DNA of 64,000 nt from Sphaerosporella brunnea. Its lineage: Eukaryota; Ascomycota; Pezizomycetes; Pezizales; Pyronemataceae. This document shows positions 1 to 10,104 of the stretch, one piece after another. Position 1 is the stretch's first letter. Each line of letters starts with the position of its first letter. The notes under the pieces are model-generated. The model was not told the DNA's origin. It ran no database searches and was given only the letters and a program-made list of their open reading frames with translations. The position numbers were made by a program, and so were the translations under genes. The DNA is taken from NCBI GenBank assembly GCA_008704415.1, contig VXIS01000240.1:1-64000 (forward strand). The letters run 5' to 3'.

Positions 1-380
1 TTGGTCACGATCCACGGATCGCGCTTGGGCGCTGAGGAACGGGTCGGTAAGCTCGACGCGCAGGAATGCTCGAATGAGCCCCCCTCTCTCTCTCTCGAGT
101 TGTTCGCGACACCGAGGTCGCCGCCGCCGCCCCCGCCAACAACAACAACAACAACAACAATCGGCAGAGAAAATCGCCCCATCCTGGCTAGCGACGGGAG
201 TGTGAGCTTCAGCTTCTACATAGGAGGAGGAGCGGCGTACACCCAGCCGCACACCCGGGGGGGAGAAAGAAGGAGAAAGGGAAAGAGAAGGAGTAGGAGC
301 AGCAGGAGGTGGTGGCGGCCAGAGCCTTTTCTGTGTACAATTTGCGATTCCCTTGATTTTTCTTTCCTTGAGAGAGCTGC

Positions 381-486
381 AGGCCCCGGTGGTAGGCTTA
401 TGCCTAAGGGGTAGCACAGTCTCTTTCCTCTTATATATGCCATGATCGCATGCGGTTGAAAAAAAAAAAAAAAAAAAAAAAAAAAA
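381..486 (+). mobile_element. 5'-truncated LINE 3' tail with poly(A)
   Basis: On the plus strand this reads through the family's signature (GGCTTATGCCTAAGG, then GTAGCACAGTCTCTTTC, then a GCCATGA..GCATGCGG hairpin region) and ends in a run of about 28 A. The same order of motifs, inverted, is found at 1205-1345 and 14405-14515. A truncated 5' end and an A tail are what target-primed reverse transcription leaves. No target-site duplication was identified for this copy. Confidence 0.6.
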
Positions 487-572
487 CTGCGGCTGCGGCT
501 GCGGCTGCCTCTGATAGCGCGGTGTGTGCGGTGCGGTTAAATCGGTAGACTGTGGCTGCTCTAAACGCCGGG

Positions 573-789
573 TTTTTTTTGTTTTAATCATATTGCATTC
601 GGCCGCATGCGGCCATGGCATATAGTATACAGAATCACCGCCGCCCCTAGGCACGTGGCCTACTGTGGGGTTCACTCCTCTGAAAGAAGGAAAGAAAGCA
701 AGGAAACAACAAGCATAGATCGCACCAAGGAGATTCGTATAGGCGGGCGTAGACAAAGGAGACAGATCTTAGGCCCTATTTGGCCACAT
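573..789 (-). mobile_element. 5'-truncated LINE insertion with 13-bp target-site duplication
   Basis: The minus strand matches the end of the LINE copy at 52569-52916 over most of its length, including GGCCACGTGCCTAGGGGCGGC, the GGCCGCATGCGGCC hairpin and the terminal ATGATTAAAACAAAA. It is flanked by identical 13-mers, TCTAAACGCCGGG, at 560-572 and 790-802. This is direct evidence of an insertion event. It contains only the last codons and 3' UTR of the element, so it has no coding capacity. Confidence 0.85.
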
Positions 790-1204
790 TCTAAACGCCG
801 GGTGGTTTCTAGCGGGCGGGCGGGCTAGGTGATAGCGAGCGGTCCATCCAATGAATGGCACGGAGTCGGCAACTTTGGGTTTCCCGATCTTATGTAGTCG
901 CTACCGCCCCCTAGGTACCTGTTCGCAGGGGGAGAAAAAAAAAAAAAAAAAAAGGTCCTGCTTTGGAAAAGTCAGGGTTTGGTTGGGAAACGCTACACAC
1001 ACAGCAGCTGATGGGGACGGGGGCGAAGAAGGATGGATGTTGTCTATTGTCTATTACCTCTTGGTAAATAGCTCTTGGTCAAGAGCGAGAAAGCGCTCTG
1101 CAACGAAACCAGAGCATAAACTTTTCAAGTTGGTAAACCACCATCATACATACCTACACTATATAGTTGGAGGAGTCTAGATCTAGCATTCCCTAGTTGT
1201 GGGG

Positions 1205-1345
1205 GGGTACTTTTGTTTTTGTTTTAATCATATTGTATTCGGCCGCTTGCGGCCATGACATATGTAAGGGAAGAGACTATGCTACACCTTAGGCCTAAGC
1301 CTACTGCTGGTGCCTGCGGCCCTTCTAAGGAAAAGCGGCAAAGGA
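1205..1345 (-). mobile_element. LINE 3' UTR fragment
   Basis: The minus strand carries the family 3' end: the CTTAGGCCTAAGG block, GTAGCATAGTCTCTTC, the GGCCGCAAGCGGCC hairpin and a TGATTAAAACAAAAAC tail. It is closest to the copy whose tail lies at 14405-14515. A related G-run plus TACT lies at 1199-1211 and again near 1821-1839 and might be a target-site duplication enclosing a longer insertion, but a homopolymer makes weak evidence. Confidence 0.55.
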
Positions 1346-2452
1346 AAGAGGAATGTGAAAGAGTGAATCGAAAACCCCAAGGCCTCCTCCAACCCTTCAA
1401 TGAAAGTAATCCCTATATCGACTTGACTTGACGTGCTCCCTCCCCGACCTACCCACTACCATGTGCAATTCCTCCGTCCGTATGCACGCCCGCTTCTAAC
1501 GTTCGATATGGAACGCCTTCGCTGCCTAAAACCATGATCCCACACGACCACCAAGACCATATCGGTGCACCGGAGGAGTCCAAGTTACCGGCAAGTCGAG
1601 TGTGGTGATGCCTCTGCCTACCCGCAGAAGGGGCCCCTGTTACGGACTTGGGTCGATCATATCGCTCGCACGCTTCGCACGATATAATTCCGTTCCGTCT
1701 CGATGGGGGAGCTCACTGCAAGTGCTACCGCCTTGCTAACTGGCGTTAAACGTTCATTCCGACGAGTAGCCGTGAGGACTATCGGCTGAGGTTAATACTG
1801 AGTGGTAGCAGGCGAATCGCGTGGGGGGGGGGGGGTACTAAAGTACTTGTTTTTTTTTCCGAACAACCGGGAAACGTGGCTTTCAAAACGGAGGAAGAAG
1901 TATCAATTGCAATAGCGTCACGTCCCCGCATCCCAGGCTTCGGAACCCCATGTTTGCCAATATACATACCTATCCTCTCGATCGCAGTAGGTACATAGTT
2001 AAAACTATTTTCAGCGACTAAAGCGGCACGCAAGCGCTGGAAAGTGGGTGCGGGCAATATCAATTTAGCACTCAGTATACTGTTTTTTGGAATTCGGAAT
2101 TTGAATTAAGGATGCTGTGAAGCCCAAATTTCCGGCGGTAGAGCCGCCCGCCAGGAAAAGCGCTTCCAATATTTTCTGCCACTGTAGGGTAGATAGTAGC
2201 CGAAATCCCAAGATCCATCGGATAATCGAGTTATAAGCAATCGGCTGCCATGTCATCGAGGGTGGGCTCACCCCAATGCCCTCGCCAGCCCGCTGGAAGC
2301 CAAAAAACCCCTCGCCATATTCCTCACAGCGTGACCATTATATAATTATGAGAAAATATCCTCCATTACAATATGCCCCTTCGTGTCAACGACAAGCCAA
2401 ACACAACAAAGTGACAACAAATTCAAAGCAAGTGAGCAGCTGTTATAATGAT

Positions 2453-5400
2453 TTAGCGACGTGCACCGGCTTGCTTCAGCCGTTCGACCACAGCCAGATG
2501 GCCGCCCTCCGCCGCTACTTGGAGGGCCGTCCTGCCGTCATAGGAGGCCACTGGAGCATTGACGTCAGCTTTCTCCTGGAGCAGCCGCTCGACCACAGCC
2601 AGATGACCGCCCTCCGCCGCTGCTTGGAGGGCCGTTCTGCCATTACCGGAGGCCGGAGCATTGACGTCAGCTTTCTCCTGGAGCAGCCATTCAACCACAG
2701 CCAGATGACCGCCCCCCGCCGCTGCTTGGAGGGCTGTCCTGCCGGAATTGGAGGCCGCTCGAGCATTGACGTCAGCTTTCTCCTGCAGCAGCCGCTCGAC
2801 CACAGCCAGATGACCGCCCTCCGCCGCTGCTTGGAGGGCCGTCGTGCCGCGATAGGAGGCCGCTGGAGCATTGACGTCAGCTTTCTCCTGCAGCAGGCGC
2901 TCGACCACAGCCAGATGACCGCCCTCCGCCGCTACTTGGAGGGCCGTCCTGCCGTCATAGGAGGCCACTGGAGCATTGACGTCAGCTTTCTCCTGGAGCA
3001 GCCGCTCGACCACAGCCAGATGACCGCCCCCCGCCGCTGCTTGGAGGGCCGTCGTGCCGCGATAGGAGGCCGCTGGAGCATTGACGTCAGCTTTCTCCTG
3101 GAGCAGCCGCTCGACCACAGCCAGATGACCGCCCTCCGCCGCTGCTTGGAGGGCCGTCCTGCCGTCATAGGAGGCCACTGGAGCATTGACGTCAGCTTTC
3201 TCCTGGAGCAGCCGCTCGACCACAGCCAGATGACCGCCCCCCGCCGCTGCTTGGAGGGCCGTCCTGCCGTTACCGGAGGGAGCATTGATGTCAGCTTTCT
3301 CCTGGAGCAGCCGCTCGACCACAGCCAGATGACCGCCCTCTGCTGCTGCTTGGAGGGCTGTCCTGCCGGAATTGGAGGCCGCTCGAGCATTGACGTCAGC
3401 TTTCTCCTGGAGCAGCCATTCAACCACAGCCAGATGACCGCCCCCCGCCGCTGCTTGGAGGGCCGTCCTGCCATATTTGGAGGCCGCAGCATTGACGTCA
3501 GCTTTCCCCTGGAGCAGCCGCTCGACCACAGCCAGATGACCGCCCTCCGCCGCTGCTTGGAGGGCCGTCCTGCTTTTATCGGAGTCCGCTGGAGCATTGA
3601 TGTCAGCCTTTTCCTGGAGCAGCCGTTCAACCACAGCCAGATGGCCGCCCCCCGCAGCTGCCTGAAGGGCTGTCCAACCACGATGACGATCATTTATGTA
3701 ACAGCCTTCTTGGATTAGGTGCTTGACAACCGCCACATGACCCGCTGAGGCTCCGCTAATTAAGGCGGCTGTTAACGCCTCGGCTCTTGTAGTCCCCGCA
3801 ATCCCTCTGCTGTCGAGTCCTCTCAAGAGGAGCTCAACTTGGTCGAGGTTGGCAGTAGCGCAGGCAGAACGCAAGATAGATTGACCGTCGGTTTCCCAAA
3901 GCCGTCCCCAGGAGCCAGTGTACTCGGATGCCTCGACTTTCTTCTCCCAACTTTCAAAAACAGGGATGTGAGCGCGACAAACTGCCCAATAGAACATGTC
4001 CCAATGAGGATATGGTCTCAATTTGTGTGAGGACTCCCAAGGCCGCCAGTGGAAGGGAAGTTGCTTCCTTGTCACAAGCAGTTGCACTTTGGAAAAATTG
4101 CTCTGGTCCTTTTCGGAGGTGAAGGCACCACAATGGTGATACCAATTGGTTCTGCAATACTCCAGGAGTGCAAACTGGGGACTAACTTCGGTGATACGGT
4201 TGGTAGCCATGGTTTTTCGCAGTTGTTCCTCGACCGAAAAGCCGTGTCTTTCTAACACATTTTGCGCGTGGGTGCTCCCCACCGGTAAATTGCGTTTTAC
4301 GAATTCTGGCAGAATTTCAAGTTGCCGGCCTACTTCCAGCGGTTTATTGAGTGGACGAATTTTACTCGAGTCGGGTGACCGCGTCAGACTTTTTTCGAAG
4401 TCAGCAAAGTTGAGGTATGTGATGCAAATTTCTCCGATATGGCGATCAGCTTCTTTAGGGTCGAAGTGAAATTGTTTCGTCGAAGTCGCTGTGGAAGCTT
4501 GAAGGAATTGGAGGACTGAATGGTGTGCCAGAAAAATCGATTCATCGGAGGCGTCAAACGAGAGAAGGTTGCCACATAACCGGCTCAATCTCGGCCAACT
4601 GAGCTTTATGCGCGGTTCTTCCCAGGCCTTTTGGCCCACGGAAATCGTGACCGCTTCCTCCAGTTCACCCAACTTCAACGGTCGATTTGCGCAAATGACC
4701 CATTGGAATATTTTCAATGCCACCTCCGCACGTTCGCGACCCGTCTCCATAATTTTGTCCAGAATTCTAGAATAGAGCTTTTCGATACCATCAGGAAGAT
4801 CGTCCATCAACCGCGGAACCTTTAACGCAGCTTCTCCATCCTCGCAGGCCGCCCGGATCTCCTTGAGTATCAAGTCCACCCAAAGAAACCTAAATTGTTG
4901 TCAGCTGTGATCGATCTAGATATATCTGTAGTGTCGATGATATGTAGAGGTTTGCAAGCATACATTCCCTGGGCTTTCATAGCCAGAATCGTGATGAATT
5001 GCTGAGCGAACGCCGGTTTGAACCCGGAAAACCAATCCTTGAGCGCCGAGTCCATATCGAACTGAATCTGAACAAATTTCTGAATTTCATCTTCTAAATC
5101 CCGAGCAGTGATGTTGATCGTCACACAGTGGGAAAGAACTTTCGCTACGTCTGCTTCGGGTTGGCTGGCGACGAAAAACTTGGCTCGTGAACACGACTCT
5201 ATCCCCTTCATAAAACTTAGTACCGTCCTCCGGTCATCCCTGGTTGCTTCGTCTAGGCCATCAATTACTATGACGACTTCCGTGAGCGTAGCACACACGT
5301 CAGTGATGAGCTTCTCAAGTTCCATAAAGTCCGGTTCTCTAGTTCCTGTGGTACCGATAAAGATCTCTTCAAGGCGACGAGCAAGATCAGGAGTAATCTC

Positions 5401-6918
5401 GTCGCTCCGAAGAACCTGGTGGAGAATACTGCGCAAGAACGTGGGGATCGATAATGATTCCGCTTGCTGCGAAGTGAAGAAGTAGTAAACAACACGTTTT
5501 CCTACACTTTCGGGGGATGTCATCAAGCGGTCTATTACAGAGCCACTATTTTATAACGTTAGAATTTATTGCTTCGATGCATCAACTAGTAGATGGTTGC
5601 GATTATCGTCTCACCTTATGATCGTTTTTCCGCAGCCAGCTTGTTAGTGCCAACGTCAGTAAATTCGCAAATGTCAACATGCAAATATAGGTTTGCTTAC
5701 CTGTTCCACAAAACCATAGAGCACGTCCAGTCGTTCCATCCCGCCATTCCCTATACTCAGCCCGCTCCAATAACCAGCCTCCTGTATCGTTGCTGCGAAT
5801 CCCTCTTCCAATGCGTAGGCTCCTCGTATAATCATACTTGCTAATCTGTCGATGCAACCGAACCCGAGACCGTTCTACAGTAGGTTATGCTTTGTTAGGC
5901 CGGTTCAACATTAAGTGAGCAGCTCACCGGAGTAAAGAACATGGTCAATCGTTTTGAAATACCTTCTTCCTTCACTGCTTTCTGGGCTATGAGTTGATTT
6001 TTTGTTGCCATGTCTGTGAGTTGTAGAACTCGAAAAAATTTATTCGCTTTCCTCTCCTTTTGGTTCTCTTTAACTTCGGCCAGGAAACCCACACGATGCC
6101 GCTCATTCTCCTTATATTCGAGCAGCTGAATCTTGCGGTTGCTATCGGCTTTCTGTTCAGATGCAAGTCGAAGCTCCTCGTCCACTTCATTTTTTGCTGC
6201 AGCCAGCTTTGCTTCGAGAGGGCCGAAGTCGTCTTTGAATGGTTTGACCAGCGACTTGGCCAGTCGTTTGACAGCTGGAAGAGCCGTCAGTAGGCAACAA
6301 ATTTTCCATCGCCGGCGCTCTTCGTACCTTTCTCCTGTATGACTCCCAGAGCCTTGGTGCAAAATTCCACAACACAGGCGTAAAAGTTGGAAAGTGCTTC
6401 TCTGACACGGGTAGAACCGCCGAAGAGTTTCTCATACTCGCGTAGTCGGGGACAATAGGTACCAAGTTGTTCAAAACGTCGCAAAAGACTATCGAAGTAG
6501 TCCGAGAAATTGATCGCTGCCTAGGCCAATGCAATCAGCAGTGGAATTTCAACCATGCTTGAAGGGCATTACTACACACCATGAGGACAAACTTGACGCT
6601 TCCCCATACTAGAGCTGATATTGTGGGATTTGCCTGTATCAAGGTATCCGCAATGGCGCAATATTGTTGAATAGAGGTGAGGATACCGCTCAGTCGTTGA
6701 GCCCATAATCTGCTTCGGCTGCTCGATCCTTTCTCGTTGATTTCTTCGGTGAAACGAAGGACGTCATCCGCAGTCGGAGTGCCTCCCGGGAGTGAGTTGA
6801 ACTGCACTCGCTCCTCCGGAGACAAGCTGCGCTGGAACCCCTCTAATGCACTGTTCAACGCATTCAGAGACCTAAATAACGAGTTACGATCATTCACACT
6901 CAATAAGAGGAATTCCAT
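2453..6918 (-). CDS. NLR-type STAND protein: DUF7708 - NACHT - ankyrin repeats
   Basis: Seven exons can be joined with consistent phases: 6918-6580, 6520-6328, 6274-5963, 5874-5701, 5639-5615, 5545-4964 and 4889-2453, giving about 1353 aa. The N-terminal part (residues about 1-300) has the DUF7708 signature PTISALVWGSVKFVLM. A NACHT NTPase follows, with Walker A GTAGCGKTII near residues 338-347, assembled across three exons, and Walker B VVIVIDGLDEA. After a winged-helix-like stretch come two divergent and 12 near-identical ankyrin repeats (about residue 870 to the end, LKQAGARR). In fungi, proteins of this plan are intracellular nonself receptors controlling incompatibility or immune-like cell death; ligand and effector output are unknown here. 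The Met at 6918 is the first in frame, but an upstream exon is possible. No stop or frameshift breaks the gene. Confidence 0.88.
2456..3680 (-). repeat. Tandem array of 12 near-identical ankyrin-coding units
   Basis: Units of about 99-105 bp each encode TALQAAAxGGHLAVVExLLQ followed by EKADVNAP and a short variable tail (ASYDG, ASYRG, ASNSG, SGNG). Differences between units are concentrated in those tails and at the E/G and R/W positions. The unit GACGTCAGCTTTCTCCTG (plus-strand reading) recurs almost unchanged. This is the LRR-like sensor part of the NLR. Such homogeneity points to recent duplication or gene conversion between units. Confidence 0.95.
5615..5639 (-). other. 25-nt microexon coding the Walker A core
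   Basis: The 25 bases between introns 5640-5700 and 5546-5614 encode GCGKTII of the NLR P-loop, split as 2 + 21 + 2 nt. The upstream exon supplies GTA and the downstream exon SGSVIDRL. Both introns have GT-AG ends and a CTGAC or CTAAC branch-site candidate. Skipping this exon deletes the nucleotide-binding residues and shifts the frame, because 25 is not a multiple of three. Confidence 0.85.
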
Positions 6919-9865
6919 ACATGGAGGGCTGCTTGGGGTCGTTCACTCAGGGAGTCTGGGACTGGGTTGGGCCTGGTTGTCGCTTTCACTCGGTGTGGAT
7001 CGTTAGGGCGGAGGCCTGAATCTTTGACGCTTGCGAGGGTGCCTGGAGTTTTTGTGCTTATCCCGTTGTGAAAGCTGTTGAGCCAGATTCTGTGGAGTGG
7101 GAGAGCGGGGTTCTTAAAGCACAACGCAGCCGCATCTGATCCTGAGCGCCGTGTTGTGCGATTGGGCAGCTATGCATGTACCACAACTTGAACCAGAAGA
7201 ACCAAGGCGATACAAGCGTCTTAAAAGCAACAGGTAGAGTACTGCCCGCTCGTGCTCTACGTCACTCAAAATCACTCAAAATCATTCGTTCAATGCTCCA
7301 GTTCGAATTCGAGCTACATCCCAATAGCTTTTAGCTAACACTTCTAGATATAATTGTGATGAGGTGTCTCGAGAGCTCCAATATATATTGTGACGATGCG
7401 CTGCCATTTAAACTTCCTTAAACTTGGTGTACGAGCCAAGGGAAAGCGGCTGAAACAAACAGCCACTGGCTATTTTCATGGACAAAAAGAAAAGCAGACC
7501 GGTCGACGCACCCGAGTCAAAACTGCGATTTTGTGTAACTGCTGGGTTGGTATCACGCGTACAAAACTCAGCGGTGACAACAGAGCGAGAGAAAGGCCTC
7601 ACCATTGGGTGTCGTCGCCATAATCGTGCAGCAAAAAGCAAAGTGTTTGCAGCTACTTGCCGCCCACATTGGCCAGGTCAACCGACAGCATGCAGATTAT
7701 TTGTTGGCTGTTGCAGTTATTAAAATGGCCTTGGGTGGTCAGCTCGCGAAGTTTTGTCGGACAGAGGGTTTTGGGCACCCTGTCTTTGAGCCGCACATTC
7801 TCGACCAAAAAAAAAAAAATTTAAAAGAAGACTGTCAGGCGCCTATGTAGTTTTCGCTCGCTCTATCGACTGATTGAGTCGAATTTTCCAGATTCTTCCT
7901 GGTTGTCGAGGATGTGGGGTCGCCGGTTTTGGACAATTGTCCCCCGGCTGTCAAAACAAGAAGATTCACGCTTATCACTCGGTCATTTTGTATGTATTAC
8001 TAAGCGAAAAGGAATGTCGCGACCCACCGCGACCAGGTGTACTAGTACAATCCGCATCCAATTACCCCTAATGAAGCCGAATGAGCATCTTCATGGAAAG
8101 ACTGACCGTGCAGCCAGCCAAGAAGGCTGCATTGAGGTAACCAACTCACCAACCCCACGCTCCAACAAGAGAAACAGCGTGACGGTCTCCCAGGCTCCCC
8201 GCGGTTTTTCGACATAGATCGCGTGTAATTATTGAATACATGAAGCCAGACACCACATAACCCGAAGGCGAAACTCCCTGTGGCTACTAGAGTATCCGAC
8301 AGCCGTTTCGGACAAAAAAAGCAAGTATGCATGTCGACACCCAGCGCCGACTGAGTTATGAGCTCGACAAAACATGTATAAAAAATCAAAAGGGCTGTCA
8401 TAGATGACTTAGGATGACTTGGGACCTTGTTTGCCCTTGTGGTTCAGCCGGAAGGCAGCACAGCATCAAGGTTTTGCTGTCTGGTTTTGGGCTTGAGCCT
8501 TGCGGGTCAATAGCTATAATGTGAAAGGTATAGATAGAGCAGTAGGAAAATAATCGCAGCTTTTTCCATACCACTTCAAGTTGCTACCCGCACCCCACTG
8601 CGTAGAGCCCTCTCACAAGCAATAGACCGCTAGCCCAAACCACAGGGTATTCAGCCTTTCACAGTTTGTTTCAAGTTGTTTGATGTGATAGAATAGTCCA
8701 TATAGGTCCGAGGTTGCTGCGTCGCCAAATGAGTAAATCATAGAATATTGACACCCCTGCTGGCTATTCCCATCAATGGCCATATTATTTATTCTATTTA
8801 CACTAGTCTAGAAAGTACAGTGCCATCAGAAAGGCTTGAGCCAGGCCATTTACTCGGCTTCAATACTCCTGTGGACGGTTCGTTTCCCGCACCCTGCCAG
8901 CTACCCTTGTAGAGATTGTGCAAGCACGTAGAGGGACGCAAAACATTACTTTGGCTTCAGAAGCCATTCAGTACAGTCAAGATATACCAGCCTAACTGGT
9001 ATTTTAGCATCACTTTCATACGCCAAAAGGCTATCCGCTACGTACCAGTGATGATTTCTCTACCCTGTAGCCGCATACTCTTTCTCCAAGGTCTCACCAT
9101 GCTTTATATCTATATCAACCTGGATCCTAAACATTTACAGCTTGGTATTGCGGATTGCTACGTTCCAGTCTTCGGGGTAGTCCAGACCCAACTCGAACAG
9201 CAAGCTGGAGATGCCACCACCAAATACTAGATATCACACCACTAGGGCTGCCCAACAAAATCCCAAAGTACCCTCCGGTACGGCCTTTTGAGGTTCTATA
9301 CATATTTTGTCGACCTCCAACTCGGTCAGCGCCGCATCGATCCCGATAATGCATATTTGCTTTTTTTTTTGTCCGAAACGACGTCGTGTCCGGATTGGTT
9401 GTCGGATACTCTACTCTTGAATACACTCTCCAGGTTTTGCGGCAGACAAAGTAGCCAATGACGACCTCAGTTTCCAGGGCGTAGAACAACAGCGTCCTAT
9501 ATCCCTACGTCTGAATAAGAGATACGCAGTGAGTGAGTTTAGGGACCTATACCCCAGCGTGAATCTCGACTTTTTTTTGAAGTAAACAGCAACAGCCTTC
9601 TTACCCAAAGCACTCAGACATCACGGCGGATAGCCCCGCCCATACCCGCAACACAAACCCTCTAGCCCTACATACCTACATCTCTGAAATTCTCCGTATT
9701 GAACACCCCCAGTTACCTTTTCACGCCATCACGCGTACGCTGCCTCATCCCTCATCGTTCCTTTCTTACAACCAACCCCGCCTCACATGAAGTGGGGGTG
9801 CCGGCGGCAATGCGGAATAACGTTTGCCACCGGTTGATAAGTACACAAAAGCTTGCTATCATAAG
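6919..9865. other. Intergenic region with fold-back element
   Basis: There is no gene I can support. The stretch 6919-7400 is presumably the NLR 5' flank. The frame at about 7605-7850 on the plus strand reads smoothly (LQLLAAHIGQVNRQHADYLL) but has no recognised family, no splice context and no start argument. The inverted-repeat element at 8290-9411 fills much of the rest. Confidence 0.5.
8290..9411. mobile_element. TA-flanked fold-back element (non-autonomous DNA transposon candidate)
   Basis: The ends are inverted copies: GAGTATCCGACA after TA (8288-8289) and TGTCGGATACTC before TA (9412-9413). Similarity continues inward for about 110-140 bp in each arm (8290-8400 and 9285-9411): GTCCGAAACG, a T run, GCAAATATGCAT or GCAAGTATGCAT, then AACTCGGTCAGCGCC-like sequence and a TTTTGTCGA block. 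The centre (8400-9285) shows no transposase. The TA duplication suggests Tc1/mariner-type mobilisation; the arms are diverged, so it is probably old. Confidence 0.65.
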
Positions 9866-9949
9866 TCCCCCGTGGCGCAATTGGCTAGCGCGTCTGACTG
9901 TTACGCACCTGCAATCAGGAGGTTGGTGGTTCAAGCCCACCCGGAGGAG
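9866..9949 (+). tRNA. tRNA-Asn (GTT) with 10-nt intron
   Basis: The cloverleaf is complete: acceptor TCCCCCG / CGGAGGA, D arm GCGC..GCGC, anticodon stem TCTGA / TCAGG with loop CTGTTAA (anticodon GTT), T arm GGTGG-TTCAAGC-CCACC, discriminator G. The loop is interrupted one base after the anticodon by CGCACCTGCA, the canonical eukaryotic intron position. A TTTT terminator follows at about 9955. Acceptor position 4:69 is a C-A mismatch, shared by the other two copies. Confidence 0.93.
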
Positions 9950-10104
9950 TTTACATTTTGGCGGTACCCTCTGTCATGCATTTCCGACGGAATCCAAACT
10001 TTTAGGGCTTTACCTACTCATCGACTCAAACCCGGATTCTCAATTCTAGAGTACAACCCAAAACCGCAGCAGCAGCAGCAACATACTCCAACACGCCTAC
10101 TCCT

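Larger units (their letters stand above)
1..2452. other. Repeat-rich intergenic region
   Basis: No convincing gene. It holds simple-sequence tracts (an ACA run near 140-160, poly(A) at 459-486, poly(A) near 935-952, a G run near 1822-1835) and several pieces of the LINE family annotated separately (381-486, 573-789, about 1205-1345, perhaps 880-930). The open frames here are low-complexity or lie over these repeats, and none resembles a known family. Confidence 0.6.

Noticed and set aside
2456..3680. Regularly spaced repeats that could be mistaken for a CRISPR-like array
   Set aside because: Units are about 99-105 bp, fully coding and without unique spacers; this is a eukaryotic gene.
2276..3718. 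480-codon plus-strand frame with repeated DHSQMTALRRCLEG units
   Set aside because: It is the antisense of the ankyrin array; the repeats follow from the homogenised units, and the minus strand gives a complete NLR.
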